Source: Spirochaetes bacterium GWE1_32_154 (GTDB lineage Bacteria > Spirochaetota > GWE2-31-10). From it: DNA of 64,000 nt. The notes below the pieces were generated by a model, which was given only the letters and a program-made list of their open reading frames with translations, ran no database searches and was not told where the DNA came from. Below, in pieces: positions 18,420-26,248 of this stretch. Both the position numbers and the translations under genes were made by a program. How positions within the stretch are numbered: the stretch's first letter is position 1; every line of letters begins with the position of its first letter. The stretch is from assembly GCA_001829315.1 (NCBI GenBank), contig MIAY01000001.1, positions 448,927-512,926 on the forward strand, written 5' to 3'.

Positions 18420-19692
18420 CAATAACATTAATGTGAGCACCCAAAGCTTTTAATCGTTCAGGAAGGTTTTCATAGCCCCTTTCAATTTGTATAACATTGT
18501 GAATTGTACTGGTTCCCTCAGCACACAGTGCAGCAATAACCAATGCCATTCCGGCTCGTATATCAGGGCTCGTTAATGTAGTTCCCCGTAATCGTGCAGG
18601 TCCTGAAATTACCGCTCTATGCGGATCACAGAGTATTATTTTAGCACCCATTGAAACTAATTTATCAACAAAGAACATTCTTGACTCAAACATTTTTTCA
18701 AAAACAAGAACAGTTCCTTCAACTTGAGTCGCTGTTACAATTGCAATACTAACCAGATCAGGCGGAAAGCCCGGCCATGGTGCATCATCGATTTTTGGTA
18801 TCATACCACCGATATCTGATTGAACTTTAAGCTCCTGATGTCCCGGTACAAAAATTGATTTACCATCTGTTTCCCATCTGATACCAAGTTTTCCGAACGT
18901 TAATCGTGCCATGTTCATATTATGAGGTTCTGCATCAAGTATTTCTATCTCACTTTTTGTTGCAGCAGCAAGACCGATTAATGAACCGACTTCCATAAAA
19001 TCAGTTCCGATTTTAAAATCAGTACCATGAAGTTTTTTCACACCATTTATTTTTAAAATGTTTGAACCGATTCCATCAATATTTCCGCCCATTTTATTTA
19101 TTATATTACAAAGATCCTGAACATGCGGTTCGCTTGCTGCATTCATAATAATTGTCTGACCTTCAGCAAGAACTGCCGCCATTATTGCATTTTCAGTTCC
19201 TGTAACCGATGCTTCATCAAGAAATAATTCTTTACCGACAAGTTTATTGGTTACAAGTTTATATTTTGCATTAATTTCTATACTGCACCCGAGTTTTGAT
19301 AATGCAAGAAAATGGGTGTCAAGCCTTCTTCTTCCGATAACATCACCACCGGGTGGCGGTAACTCAACCTCTCCTGTTCGTGCAAGTATTGGTCCTGCAA
19401 AAAGAATCGATGTTCTTATTTTTCTTCCAAGCTCAGAATTTATTGAATTACTTGTAATTTTACCGGTAAATTTATAATCATGTTCACTCAGTTTTTCAAC
19501 TTTTTTACCGAGTTCCTCGAGAATTTTTATCATTATTACAACATCTTCGATATTCGGTATATTTCTTAAAATCACTTCTTCATCTGTCAGAATAGTTGCT
19601 GCAAGAACGGGTAATGCTGCATTTTTATTACCATTTGGTTGAATGATACCTTTAAGAGGATGACTTCCTTCTATTATATATTTTTTTGCCAT
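18412..19692 (-). CDS. murA: UDP-N-acetylglucosamine 1-carboxyvinyltransferase (MurA), Cys-to-Asp type
   Basis: 426 residues, the standard MurA length. NGNKNAALP contains the substrate-binding Lys23, and the two inside-out barrel halves are evident (DDAPWPGFPPDLVSIAIV, RGTTLTSPDIRAGMALV). MurA adds enolpyruvate from PEP to UDP-GlcNAc, the first committed step of peptidoglycan synthesis in the cytoplasm. In the active-site loop (LPPPGGDVIGRRRLD) residue 117 is Asp where most bacteria have the Cys alkylated by fosfomycin (Cys115 in E. coli). Asp variants are active and drug-resistant, as known in Mycobacterium, Chlamydia and Borrelia. Ribosome site AAGGG precedes the ATG. Confidence 0.95.
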   Translation of the reverse strand: MAKKYIIEGSHPLKGIIQPNGNKNAALPVLAATILTDEEVILRNIPNIEDVVIMIKILEELGKKVEKLSEHDYKFTGKITSNSINSELGRKIRTSILFAGPILARTGEVELPPPGGDVIGRRRLDTHFLALSKLGCSIEINAKYKLVTNKLVGKELFLDEASVTGTENAIMAAVLAEGQTIIMNAASEPHVQDLCNIINKMGGNIDGIGSNILKINGVKKLHGTDFKIGTDFMEVGSLIGLAAATKSEIEILDAEPHNMNMARLTFGKLGIRWETDGKSIFVPGHQELKVQSDIGGMIPKIDDAPWPGFPPDLVSIAIVTATQVEGTVLVFEKMFESRMFFVDKLVSMGAKIILCDPHRAVISGPARLRGTTLTSPDIRAGMALVIAALCAEGTSTIHNVIQIERGYENLPERLKALGAHINVIDE

Positions 19693-19835
19693 GAAACCCT
19701 TCCATTTATAAATTAATACTGAAATTGTAATAACATAAAATATTAATTATTTCTAATGTTTTTATATGTAATTAAACAATTTTAATGTTATTATTTATTA
19801 TAGTTTCTAACACATGATTTAATTGGAGTAGTACA

Positions 19836-20270
19836 ATGGAATATTGGATTGTCTGGATGGTTCTCGGGGTGATTTTAATTATTCTCGAAATGTTTACTGT
19901 AACTTTTTTTATTTCACTTTTCGGAGTAGCTTGTTTAGTTGCCGGTGTTGTAGCATTAATAACAGATTCGTATATTATACAGTTAGTTTTTTTTATTGTA
20001 ACTAATATTTTGTTATTGATATTTGTCAGACCTCTTTTTTTGAGGTATTTTCTGAAAAATAAAACACCTTCAAATGTTAATGCACTTATTGGAAAAACAT
20101 TCATTGTATCAACAACTATTAATAATCATTCAAATTCAGGGTATATAAAGTCAGATGGTGATTATTGGAAAGCAAAATCAATGGATGATTCGATAATCGC
20201 TGAAGGTGAATCTGTAGTCGTAGAGAAATTAGAAGGGAATACTGTGTACGTCACAAAGCAACAGGTTTAG
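19836..20270 (+). CDS. NfeD-family membrane protein
   Basis: 144 residues: two or three N-terminal transmembrane helices (IVWMVLGVILIILEMF; FFISLFGVACLVAGVVALI; VFFIVTNILLLIFV) and a C-terminal OB-fold domain (NALIGKTFIV to VYVTKQQV) as in short NfeD proteins such as YbbK/YbbL-type partners. NfeD proteins are encoded next to SPFH proteins and assemble with them in membrane microdomains. GGAG precedes the ATG. The SPFH gene starts 42 bases downstream, reproducing this pairing. Confidence 0.88.
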   Translation: MEYWIVWMVLGVILIILEMFTVTFFISLFGVACLVAGVVALITDSYIIQLVFFIVTNILLLIFVRPLFLRYFLKNKTPSNVNALIGKTFIVSTTINNHSNSGYIKSDGDYWKAKSMDDSIIAEGESVVVEKLEGNTVYVTKQQV

Positions 20271-20312
20271 TTATTCTAAACTTTTAATAAACTTAAAAAG
20301 AAGGAGCATTTT

Positions 20313-21293
20313 ATGTCAGGTAGTTTGTATGTATTAGGAGCAATTGCATTGCTGGTTCTATTTCTTATTATCAAAGGTGTCCGGATTGTTAATCAGGCAA
20401 CCGTAAAAGTAATAGAACGATTAGGAAAGTATCACAGAACACTTGAAACTGGTATTAATCTTATCATTCCAATCATTGATAAAGTAAAACCTGTTCAAAC
20501 GCGTCTTTTAAAAACAGATTTTAACGGTAAATTATTTTATCAATTGTCATACGTTGATTACCTTGATATGAGAGAAAGAGTGTACGATTTCCCGAGACAA
20601 ACAGTAATAACGAACGATAATATTACAATGGAAATAAATGCAATGTTATATTATCAAATTACTGATCCTTTTAAAGCAACGTATGAAATTGAAGATCTTG
20701 GAATGGCTATTGAAAAATTAACTCAAACGACCCTTAGAAATATTATCGGAGCTCTTGAGTTAGATCAGACACTAACAAGTAGAGATACAATAAACACAAA
20801 ACTTCGTGAGATTCTTGATGATGCAACTGACAAGTGGGGCGTTAAGGTCAATAGAGTTGAATTACAGGATATAACACCTCCTAAAGAAATTAGAGAGGCT
20901 ATGGAAAAACAGATGCGAGCTGAAAGAGAACGAAGAGAAACAATAATTCGTGCTGAGGGTGAGAAAAAGGCTAAAGTATTAAACGCTGAAGGTGAAAGAG
21001 ATCGATTAATAGCAGAAGCTGAAGGTTATAAACAATCAAGAGTTATTCAGGCAATCGGTGAAGCCGAAGCAAAAATAGCAGTAGCTGAAGCAGAAGGTAA
21101 AACTTTGGAGTTAATAAACAACTCTTTAAAGAACACAAAAATGGATGCCGGACAATATCTTGTTGCTCTTAAGTATGTTGATGCGTTGAAAGATATTGCT
21201 TCACAACAGGGTGAAAAAGTGATATTCTTACCATTCGAATCAAGTGCTTTAATGGGATCAATCGGTTCAATTAAAGAGGTTTTTAAGTACTAA
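20313..21293 (+). CDS. SPFH/band 7 (stomatin-like, QmcA type) membrane protein
   Basis: 326 residues: one N-terminal membrane helix (LGAIALLVLFLIIKG), then a band-7/SPFH domain (TVKVIERLGKYHRTLETGINLIIP, VDYLDMRERVYDFPRQTVITND, AMLYYQITDPFKATYEI) and a long charged coiled coil (residues 195-270, rich in EAEG repeats). It forms membrane cages or rafts that in bacteria modulate membrane proteases and lipid domains. AAGGAG precedes the ATG. Located between the nfeD-type gene and pgi with a 15-base gap to pgi, so all three are probably co-transcribed. Confidence 0.93.
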   Translation: MSGSLYVLGAIALLVLFLIIKGVRIVNQATVKVIERLGKYHRTLETGINLIIPIIDKVKPVQTRLLKTDFNGKLFYQLSYVDYLDMRERVYDFPRQTVITNDNITMEINAMLYYQITDPFKATYEIEDLGMAIEKLTQTTLRNIIGALELDQTLTSRDTINTKLREILDDATDKWGVKVNRVELQDITPPKEIREAMEKQMRAERERRETIIRAEGEKKAKVLNAEGERDRLIAEAEGYKQSRVIQAIGEAEAKIAVAEAEGKTLELINNSLKNTKMDAGQYLVALKYVDALKDIASQQGEKVIFLPFESSALMGSIGSIKEVFKY

Positions 21294-21308
21294 AGGAGCT
21301 ATACAACA

Positions 21309-22700
21309 ATGGAAAAGAAAATTACTATTGATTATTCTTTTACGCATCCGTTTATTAATGAAGTCGCAATTGAGTCTTATAAAGACGAAGCTTTAAAAGC
21401 AATGGAAACATTAATGAAAGGTAACGGTGCCGGAAATGATTTTATCGGTTGGAGAAATCTTCCTGATAACACACTTTCATCTGATGAATTTAAGAAAATA
21501 ATTGAAGTCGGTAATGAAATTTATAAAAATGCAGATCTTCTTATTTGTGTAGGAATCGGGGGAAGTTATCTTGGTTCAAAAGCAGTTACTGAAGCGTTAT
21601 TACACCCGTTTCATAATTCTTTACAAAAAGACAAAAGAAATGGTCCGCGTATTCTTTTCGCAGGGCAAAATATTTCAGGAACATGGCTTGAAGCAATAAT
21701 TGCCGAAATCGAATCTTCAGAAAGTGTATACATTAATAATATTTCAAAATCCGGTACAACAACAGAACCGGGAGTCGCATTCAGGTACATCAAAAATGCG
21801 ATGGAAAAAAAATACGGCAAAATTGATGCAGCAAAAAGAATAATTGCAACAACAGATGCAAAAAAAGGTGCATTAAGAAAATTAGCGACAAACGAGGGGT
21901 ATAGAACATTTGTTATTCCTGATGATGTTGGTGGTAGATTTTCTGTACTCACACCGGTAGGTTTATTACCGATTGCTTCAGTTGGTATTGATATTCAAAA
22001 ATTATTACAAGGTGCAAAATATGCATCTGAATACTGTAAAGAAAAAGATTTTTCGACAAATCCGGCACTTGTTTATGCGACTATTAGAAATCTTTTACTA
22101 AAAGAAGGGTATCATACAGAAATTCTTGTTAATTATGAACCGGGCTTTCACTTTTTAAGTGAATGGTGGAAGCAACTTTTTGGTGAAAGTGAAGGAAAAG
22201 ACGGTAAGGGAATATTCCCTGCTGCTGTTGATTTTACAACGGATCTTCATTCAATGGGACAATGGATTCAGGACGGACAACGTTTTATTTTTGAAACGGT
22301 ACTTAATGTCGGCAAACCACTTTCAGAACTTACAGTAGTATCAGATAAAGAAGATCTTGACGGCCTCGAGTTTTTATCCGGAAAGTCTTATGATGAAATC
22401 AATAAAAAGGCTCAACTTGGAACGTTAATAGCGCATTATGACGGTAAAGTTCCAAATCTTATTATTAACATTCCTGAATTAAATGAATTTTTCTTAGGTC
22501 AGTTACTATTTGTTTTTGAACAAGCATGCGGGATTTCAGGTTATTTACTTGGAGTCAATCCTTTTGATCAACCTGGTGTTGAAGCATACAAAAAGAATAT
22601 GTTTGCTCTTCTTAATAAACCCGGCGAAGAGAATGCAAAAAATAAGTTAAGTTTAGATGAAAAAATGAAAAAACTTCCTTCAGGAAAAGTCACTAAATAA
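21309..22700 (+). CDS. pgi: Glucose-6-phosphate isomerase
   Basis: 463 residues, the short bacterial form of Pgi. Motifs: GIGGSYLGSKAVTEAL (phosphate-binding), NISKSGTTTEPG, DVGGRFSVLTPVGLLPIA and the C-terminal QPGVEAYKKNMF containing the catalytic Lys. The enzyme interconverts glucose-6-phosphate and fructose-6-phosphate in glycolysis. It has GGAG upstream and follows the SPFH gene closely. A perfect 15-bp-stem hairpin begins immediately after its stop codon. Confidence 0.97.
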   Translation: MEKKITIDYSFTHPFINEVAIESYKDEALKAMETLMKGNGAGNDFIGWRNLPDNTLSSDEFKKIIEVGNEIYKNADLLICVGIGGSYLGSKAVTEALLHPFHNSLQKDKRNGPRILFAGQNISGTWLEAIIAEIESSESVYINNISKSGTTTEPGVAFRYIKNAMEKKYGKIDAAKRIIATTDAKKGALRKLATNEGYRTFVIPDDVGGRFSVLTPVGLLPIASVGIDIQKLLQGAKYASEYCKEKDFSTNPALVYATIRNLLLKEGYHTEILVNYEPGFHFLSEWWKQLFGESEGKDGKGIFPAAVDFTTDLHSMGQWIQDGQRFIFETVLNVGKPLSELTVVSDKEDLDGLEFLSGKSYDEINKKAQLGTLIAHYDGKVPNLIINIPELNEFFLGQLLFVFEQACGISGYLLGVNPFDQPGVEAYKKNMFALLNKPGEENAKNKLSLDEKMKKLPSGKVTK

Positions 22701-22740
22701 AAATTACACCTCATATATCTATTTGTATGAGGTGTAATTT
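22701..22740 (+). terminator. Hairpin terminator after pgi
   Basis: Perfect 15-bp inverted repeat (arms 22701-22715 and 22726-22740) with a 10-base loop, starting at the base after the pgi stop. The stem is flanked by A and T runs inside the arms (AAATT... and ...AATTT), so it could work as a Rho-independent terminator, although no long T tract follows. Confidence 0.75.
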
Positions 22741-22934
22741 CAAAATCATGTAAATGAAAAAAAATTGTATAATTTTTGTTACATATTTCATTATTTTGTT
22801 TGTTTTATTATATTTTCATATAAATTTCTGTAATTATATGATATATTTCTATGATGAAAATATATATTTTTATTATTACCAAATCAAAAAATAATCTGCT
22901 TTTATTATAACTATAAATAAGGAGGAAATAAATT

Positions 22935-23369
22935 ATGAAAATGAAAAGTCAACATCTTAATGTTGTCAAAATGCTTGCATATTCCGGAGCACCAAAAAGA
23001 GAAGTTGCAAGAACTGCAAATATTTCTGAACAAACTCTGTATAATTGGATAAAAGATGATGATTTCGCACGACTGCATGAAGCCTACACAAGCAGGTATC
23101 AAAAAGCAGTCGAAGAATATCAATTAACATCTAATTACGAACAATTTCTTTTAGATCTTGAAATTTCTAAAAACGATAAAGATATTGTTTCTTGTCTTGC
23201 TTACATTGATGCTAATATTACCGGCATAATCGAAAATAAAACAAGTCGAATTGATAACATCTTAGAAAAATGTATATCTCTCATTGAAAAACGAATCGAT
23301 TCCGAAACAGCAGATGATGAGCTTTTAATTTATTTACTTGATAGATATCTGAAAAATTTTAATAAATAA
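22935..23369 (+). CDS. Small helix-turn-helix DNA-binding protein
   Basis: 144 residues with a strong GGAGG site. Residues 8-40 (NVVKMLAYSGAPKREVARTANISEQTLYNWIKDD) form a homeodomain-like helix-turn-helix of the type found in phage small terminase subunits and transposase-associated regulators. The remainder (45-144) is acidic and helical with no recognised family. It is flanked on both sides by terminators and is therefore an independent transcription unit. No phage or transposase genes adjoin it, so a stand-alone regulator is as likely as a mobile-element remnant. Confidence 0.65.
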   Translation: MKMKSQHLNVVKMLAYSGAPKREVARTANISEQTLYNWIKDDDFARLHEAYTSRYQKAVEEYQLTSNYEQFLLDLEISKNDKDIVSCLAYIDANITGIIENKTSRIDNILEKCISLIEKRIDSETADDELLIYLLDRYLKNFNK

Positions 23370-23394
23370 AATTTTTTAGCACAATGATAAAGAA

Positions 23395-23439
23395 CCCGGG
23401 ATGTATAGTTAGAAAGCATATACATCCCGGGCTTTTTTT
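23395..23439 (+). terminator. Rho-independent terminator after the HTH gene
   Basis: Perfect 13-bp GC-containing stem (arms 23395-23407 and 23419-23431, with CCCGGG at the base), an 11-base loop, then a run of seven T residues after GGGC. A textbook intrinsic terminator for plus-strand transcription, placed just before the end of the convergent MATE gene. Confidence 0.92.
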
Positions 23440-24829
23440 ATATTAATGGTTCCTGTTCTTCTATTATAGCTTCTTCATTCATAATAGAGACTGTTTGAAA
23501 ATTTCTTATTGCAATTTTTGTTTTCCATCGGCCGGTATAATAATAAATAGATGAGAAAACGGCACCAATGAGCCATGCTATAGGGATACCAAACCAGATT
23601 CCTTTTGTCCCCATAAAACCAGATAATATCGCTGAAGTCGGTATTCGTATTGCCCAGAGAGAAAATATAGTAATAATCATCGGAATAAAAGTATCGCCAA
23701 CACCTCGTAATAAACCGTTATAAATAAACATGATAGAAAAGACTACATAAAAAGCACTAACAATAACGAGATATTCGTTACCAATTGATATTACATCCGG
23801 ATCAGAATTAAACATAGATACAAGATTTTTTCCGAAAACCATAATAATTGTTGTTATTATAAGACAAAACACAGTTGACATAAATAGAGTGCTTGTTAAT
23901 CCCTTTTTGACTCTGTCAATTTTATTAGCACCAATATTTTGCCCGGTAAATGTAGATAATGCCATTGAAAAATTCATTGCCGGCATCATTGCAAAAGCAT
24001 CTATTCGTCCGGCAGCTGCGTATGCGGCTATTGCATTTGTCCCAAAACCATTAACAATTCTCGTTAACGCCATCATACCAAGAGCAACTGCCATTTGCTG
24101 TACACCAGATGGTATACCAATTGCAATGCTTTTAGAAAATAATGCTTTGTCGAAATACATTTTCAGTCGTATTGATAATATAGATTTTTTTTGAAAAAGA
24201 ATAATAACGCCGAAGACAAAAGAAACACCTTGTGAAATAACAGTTGCCCATGATGCACCAGCTATTCCCCAGCGAAAGTGAGCAACAAAAAGTATATCAA
24301 GAAAAACATTAAGTATAGCTGCGATAACAAGCAAATATAAAGGTGTTTTTGAATCCCCGACCCCCCTCATTAAAGCACTTAATCCGTTATAGCCAAAAAG
24401 CGGTAACATCCCGATAAACATAATATCTATATATGTTTTAGCTCCCTGATAAATGGAATCCGGTGTTTTTAAAATTTGTAAAATATAAGGGCTTAATAGT
24501 AACCCGGCAATTGTAGCAATAATTGACATAAGAAATAAAAAAATATATGTTGTATCAACCATTCTACGTAAGGCATCCATTTTTTTTGCACCATAAAACT
24601 GTGCAATTAATATCATACTTCCCGTTGTAGCACCCATTATAAGAGCAATAATAAGAAACATAACCGGAAATGCAATACCAACTGCCCCAAGAGCCTCTTT
24701 TCCGACAAATCTTCCAACTACTATTGAGTCAACAATGTTATAAAACTGTTGAAAGAAATTACCCAGTAACATCGGTATACTAAAATACAGAATATTTTTC
24801 GTAATACTTCCTTCGGTCATATTTTTCAT
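23438..24829 (-). CDS. MATE family multidrug efflux transporter
   Basis: 463 residues with twelve hydrophobic segments in two six-helix halves, each starting with the MatE pattern (FSIPMLLGNFFQQFYNIVDSIVVGRFVG; IGIPSGVQQMAVALGMMALTRIVNGFG). MATE transporters export cationic drugs or metabolites using Na+ or H+ gradients at the inner membrane. It starts 24 bases after the serS stop, so the two are probably one transcript. AAGGA precedes the ATG. The substrate cannot be inferred. Confidence 0.95.
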   Translation of the reverse strand: MKNMTEGSITKNILYFSIPMLLGNFFQQFYNIVDSIVVGRFVGKEALGAVGIAFPVMFLIIALIMGATTGSMILIAQFYGAKKMDALRRMVDTTYIFLFLMSIIATIAGLLLSPYILQILKTPDSIYQGAKTYIDIMFIGMLPLFGYNGLSALMRGVGDSKTPLYLLVIAAILNVFLDILFVAHFRWGIAGASWATVISQGVSFVFGVIILFQKKSILSIRLKMYFDKALFSKSIAIGIPSGVQQMAVALGMMALTRIVNGFGTNAIAAYAAAGRIDAFAMMPAMNFSMALSTFTGQNIGANKIDRVKKGLTSTLFMSTVFCLIITTIIMVFGKNLVSMFNSDPDVISIGNEYLVIVSAFYVVFSIMFIYNGLLRGVGDTFIPMIITIFSLWAIRIPTSAILSGFMGTKGIWFGIPIAWLIGAVFSSIYYYTGRWKTKIAIRNFQTVSIMNEEAIIEEQEPLI

Positions 24830-24853
24830 TCTATTCCTTACTGTCTCAATGTT

Positions 24854-26122
24854 TTATTTCTTTCGGGTAATCTTTGAAAAACCAGTAAATGGTACAAGAA
24901 TTTCCGGAATATCAACTGTTCCATCTTCATTTTGATAGTTTTCAAGTATTGATATAATAACTCGAGGTACTGCAATAACTGTGCCATTTAACATATGTGC
25001 TATGTTCTTATTACCTGCTTTATCTTTAATTCGTGTGTTCAACCTTCTAGCCTGAAAATCAGTGCAGTTTGACGTTGAGGTAATTTCGCCGTAACATCCC
25101 CGACCGGGCATCCATGCTTCAAGATCGTATTTTTTGTATGCCGGGTTTCCTAAATCGCCGGTAGCGATATTTAAAACTCTATAAGGAATGCCAAGAGCTT
25201 TGTATATTTCTTCTTCAATTTCGCGTAAAGTCTCAAGCATTTTCTCTGACTCTGAAGGTGTACAAATGACAAACATTTCAACTTTACTAAACTGGTGAAC
25301 CCGGTAAAGCCCCTTTGTTGCCTGACCTGATGCACCGGCTTCCGTTCTAAAACAATGACTAAAACCTGCCATCTTTACAGGTAACGCTGATTCGTCTATA
25401 ATTGTATCTCTATAAATACCACCTAAAGTGATTTCTGCTGTACCAACCAGACATTGATCGGTATTTTCAATTGAATAGATATTTGTTTCAGAACCTCGCG
25501 GATTAAAACCAATTCCCTCAAGTATTGATGCTTTTGCAATATCAGGAGTGAGATACGGTGTAAAACCTTTTTTAGTCATATATTGCATACCAAAGTTTAT
25601 TAAAGCAAGCTCCAGTAGAGCACCTTCATTTTTTAGATAGTAAAATTTCTGACCGGAAACATTTGCACCTGAGTCAAAATCAATTACATCAAGAATATCA
25701 CCAAGTTCAACATGATCTTTAGGTTTAAAAGAAAAATTCCGTATTACACCTTCTTTTCTAAGTTCAACACTATCAGCTTCTCCACCAACCGGACATGAAC
25801 TGTCAGTCATATTGGGGATTTTCATAGCCTCTTCGGTATATTTAAGTTCGATTTCCTTAATTTTTTCTTCAAGTTCAGCTACCTTAACTTTAATATTTTT
25901 ACCTTCTTCTATTAAAACAGCCCGTTCACCTTCCGGGAGTTTTTGTTTCATTTTAGAAGCATTTTCATTCCGGTCATTTCTCAGTGTATCAATTTCAAAT
26001 TGCAGCTTATTTCTACTATTATATAAATCAATTACAAGTGTCGCATCAGCCTTAACACCTCTTTTTAAAATATTGTGTTTAACAGCCTCTAAATTATCTC
26101 GTATATATTTTGGATCTAACAT
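24854..26122 (-). CDS. serS: Seryl-tRNA synthetase
   Basis: 422 residues: an N-terminal coiled-coil arm that contacts the long variable arm of tRNA-Ser (residues about 28-105, charged helices), then the class II core with motif 2 (FRTEAGASGQATKGLYRVHQF) and motif 3 region (GCYGEITSTSNCTDFQARRL). It charges tRNA-Ser, and tRNA-Sec if selenocysteine is used. AGGAG precedes the ATG. The gene is followed by the MATE exporter. Confidence 0.97.
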   Translation of the reverse strand: MLDPKYIRDNLEAVKHNILKRGVKADATLVIDLYNSRNKLQFEIDTLRNDRNENASKMKQKLPEGERAVLIEEGKNIKVKVAELEEKIKEIELKYTEEAMKIPNMTDSSCPVGGEADSVELRKEGVIRNFSFKPKDHVELGDILDVIDFDSGANVSGQKFYYLKNEGALLELALINFGMQYMTKKGFTPYLTPDIAKASILEGIGFNPRGSETNIYSIENTDQCLVGTAEITLGGIYRDTIIDESALPVKMAGFSHCFRTEAGASGQATKGLYRVHQFSKVEMFVICTPSESEKMLETLREIEEEIYKALGIPYRVLNIATGDLGNPAYKKYDLEAWMPGRGCYGEITSTSNCTDFQARRLNTRIKDKAGNKNIAHMLNGTVIAVPRVIISILENYQNEDGTVDIPEILVPFTGFSKITRKK

Positions 26123-26168
26123 AATTTTCTCCTATTTATAATTAATTATATGTTTATAACTTAATTAT

Positions 26169-26197
26169 TTGAAATTTTGAAGAAGATTTTGTATTAT
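26169..26197 (+). promoter_or_regulatory. Sigma70-type promoter of the histidine kinase gene
   Basis: TTGAAA at 26169-26174 and TATTAT at 26192-26197 with 17 bases between them, about 50 bases before the kinase start codon in the divergent serS/kinase gap. A shifted TATACT at 26195-26200 overlaps the -10 box. Confidence 0.55.
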
Positions 26198-26248
26198 ACT
26201 TTTCAGGTTTTTATATAAAAATCAAATAAAAATGTTAGGCATAATATT

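Noticed and set aside
22935-23369. Prophage remnant
   Set aside because: The HTH protein resembles small terminase N-termini, but no other phage-like gene or attachment site is nearby and it is bounded by its own terminators.
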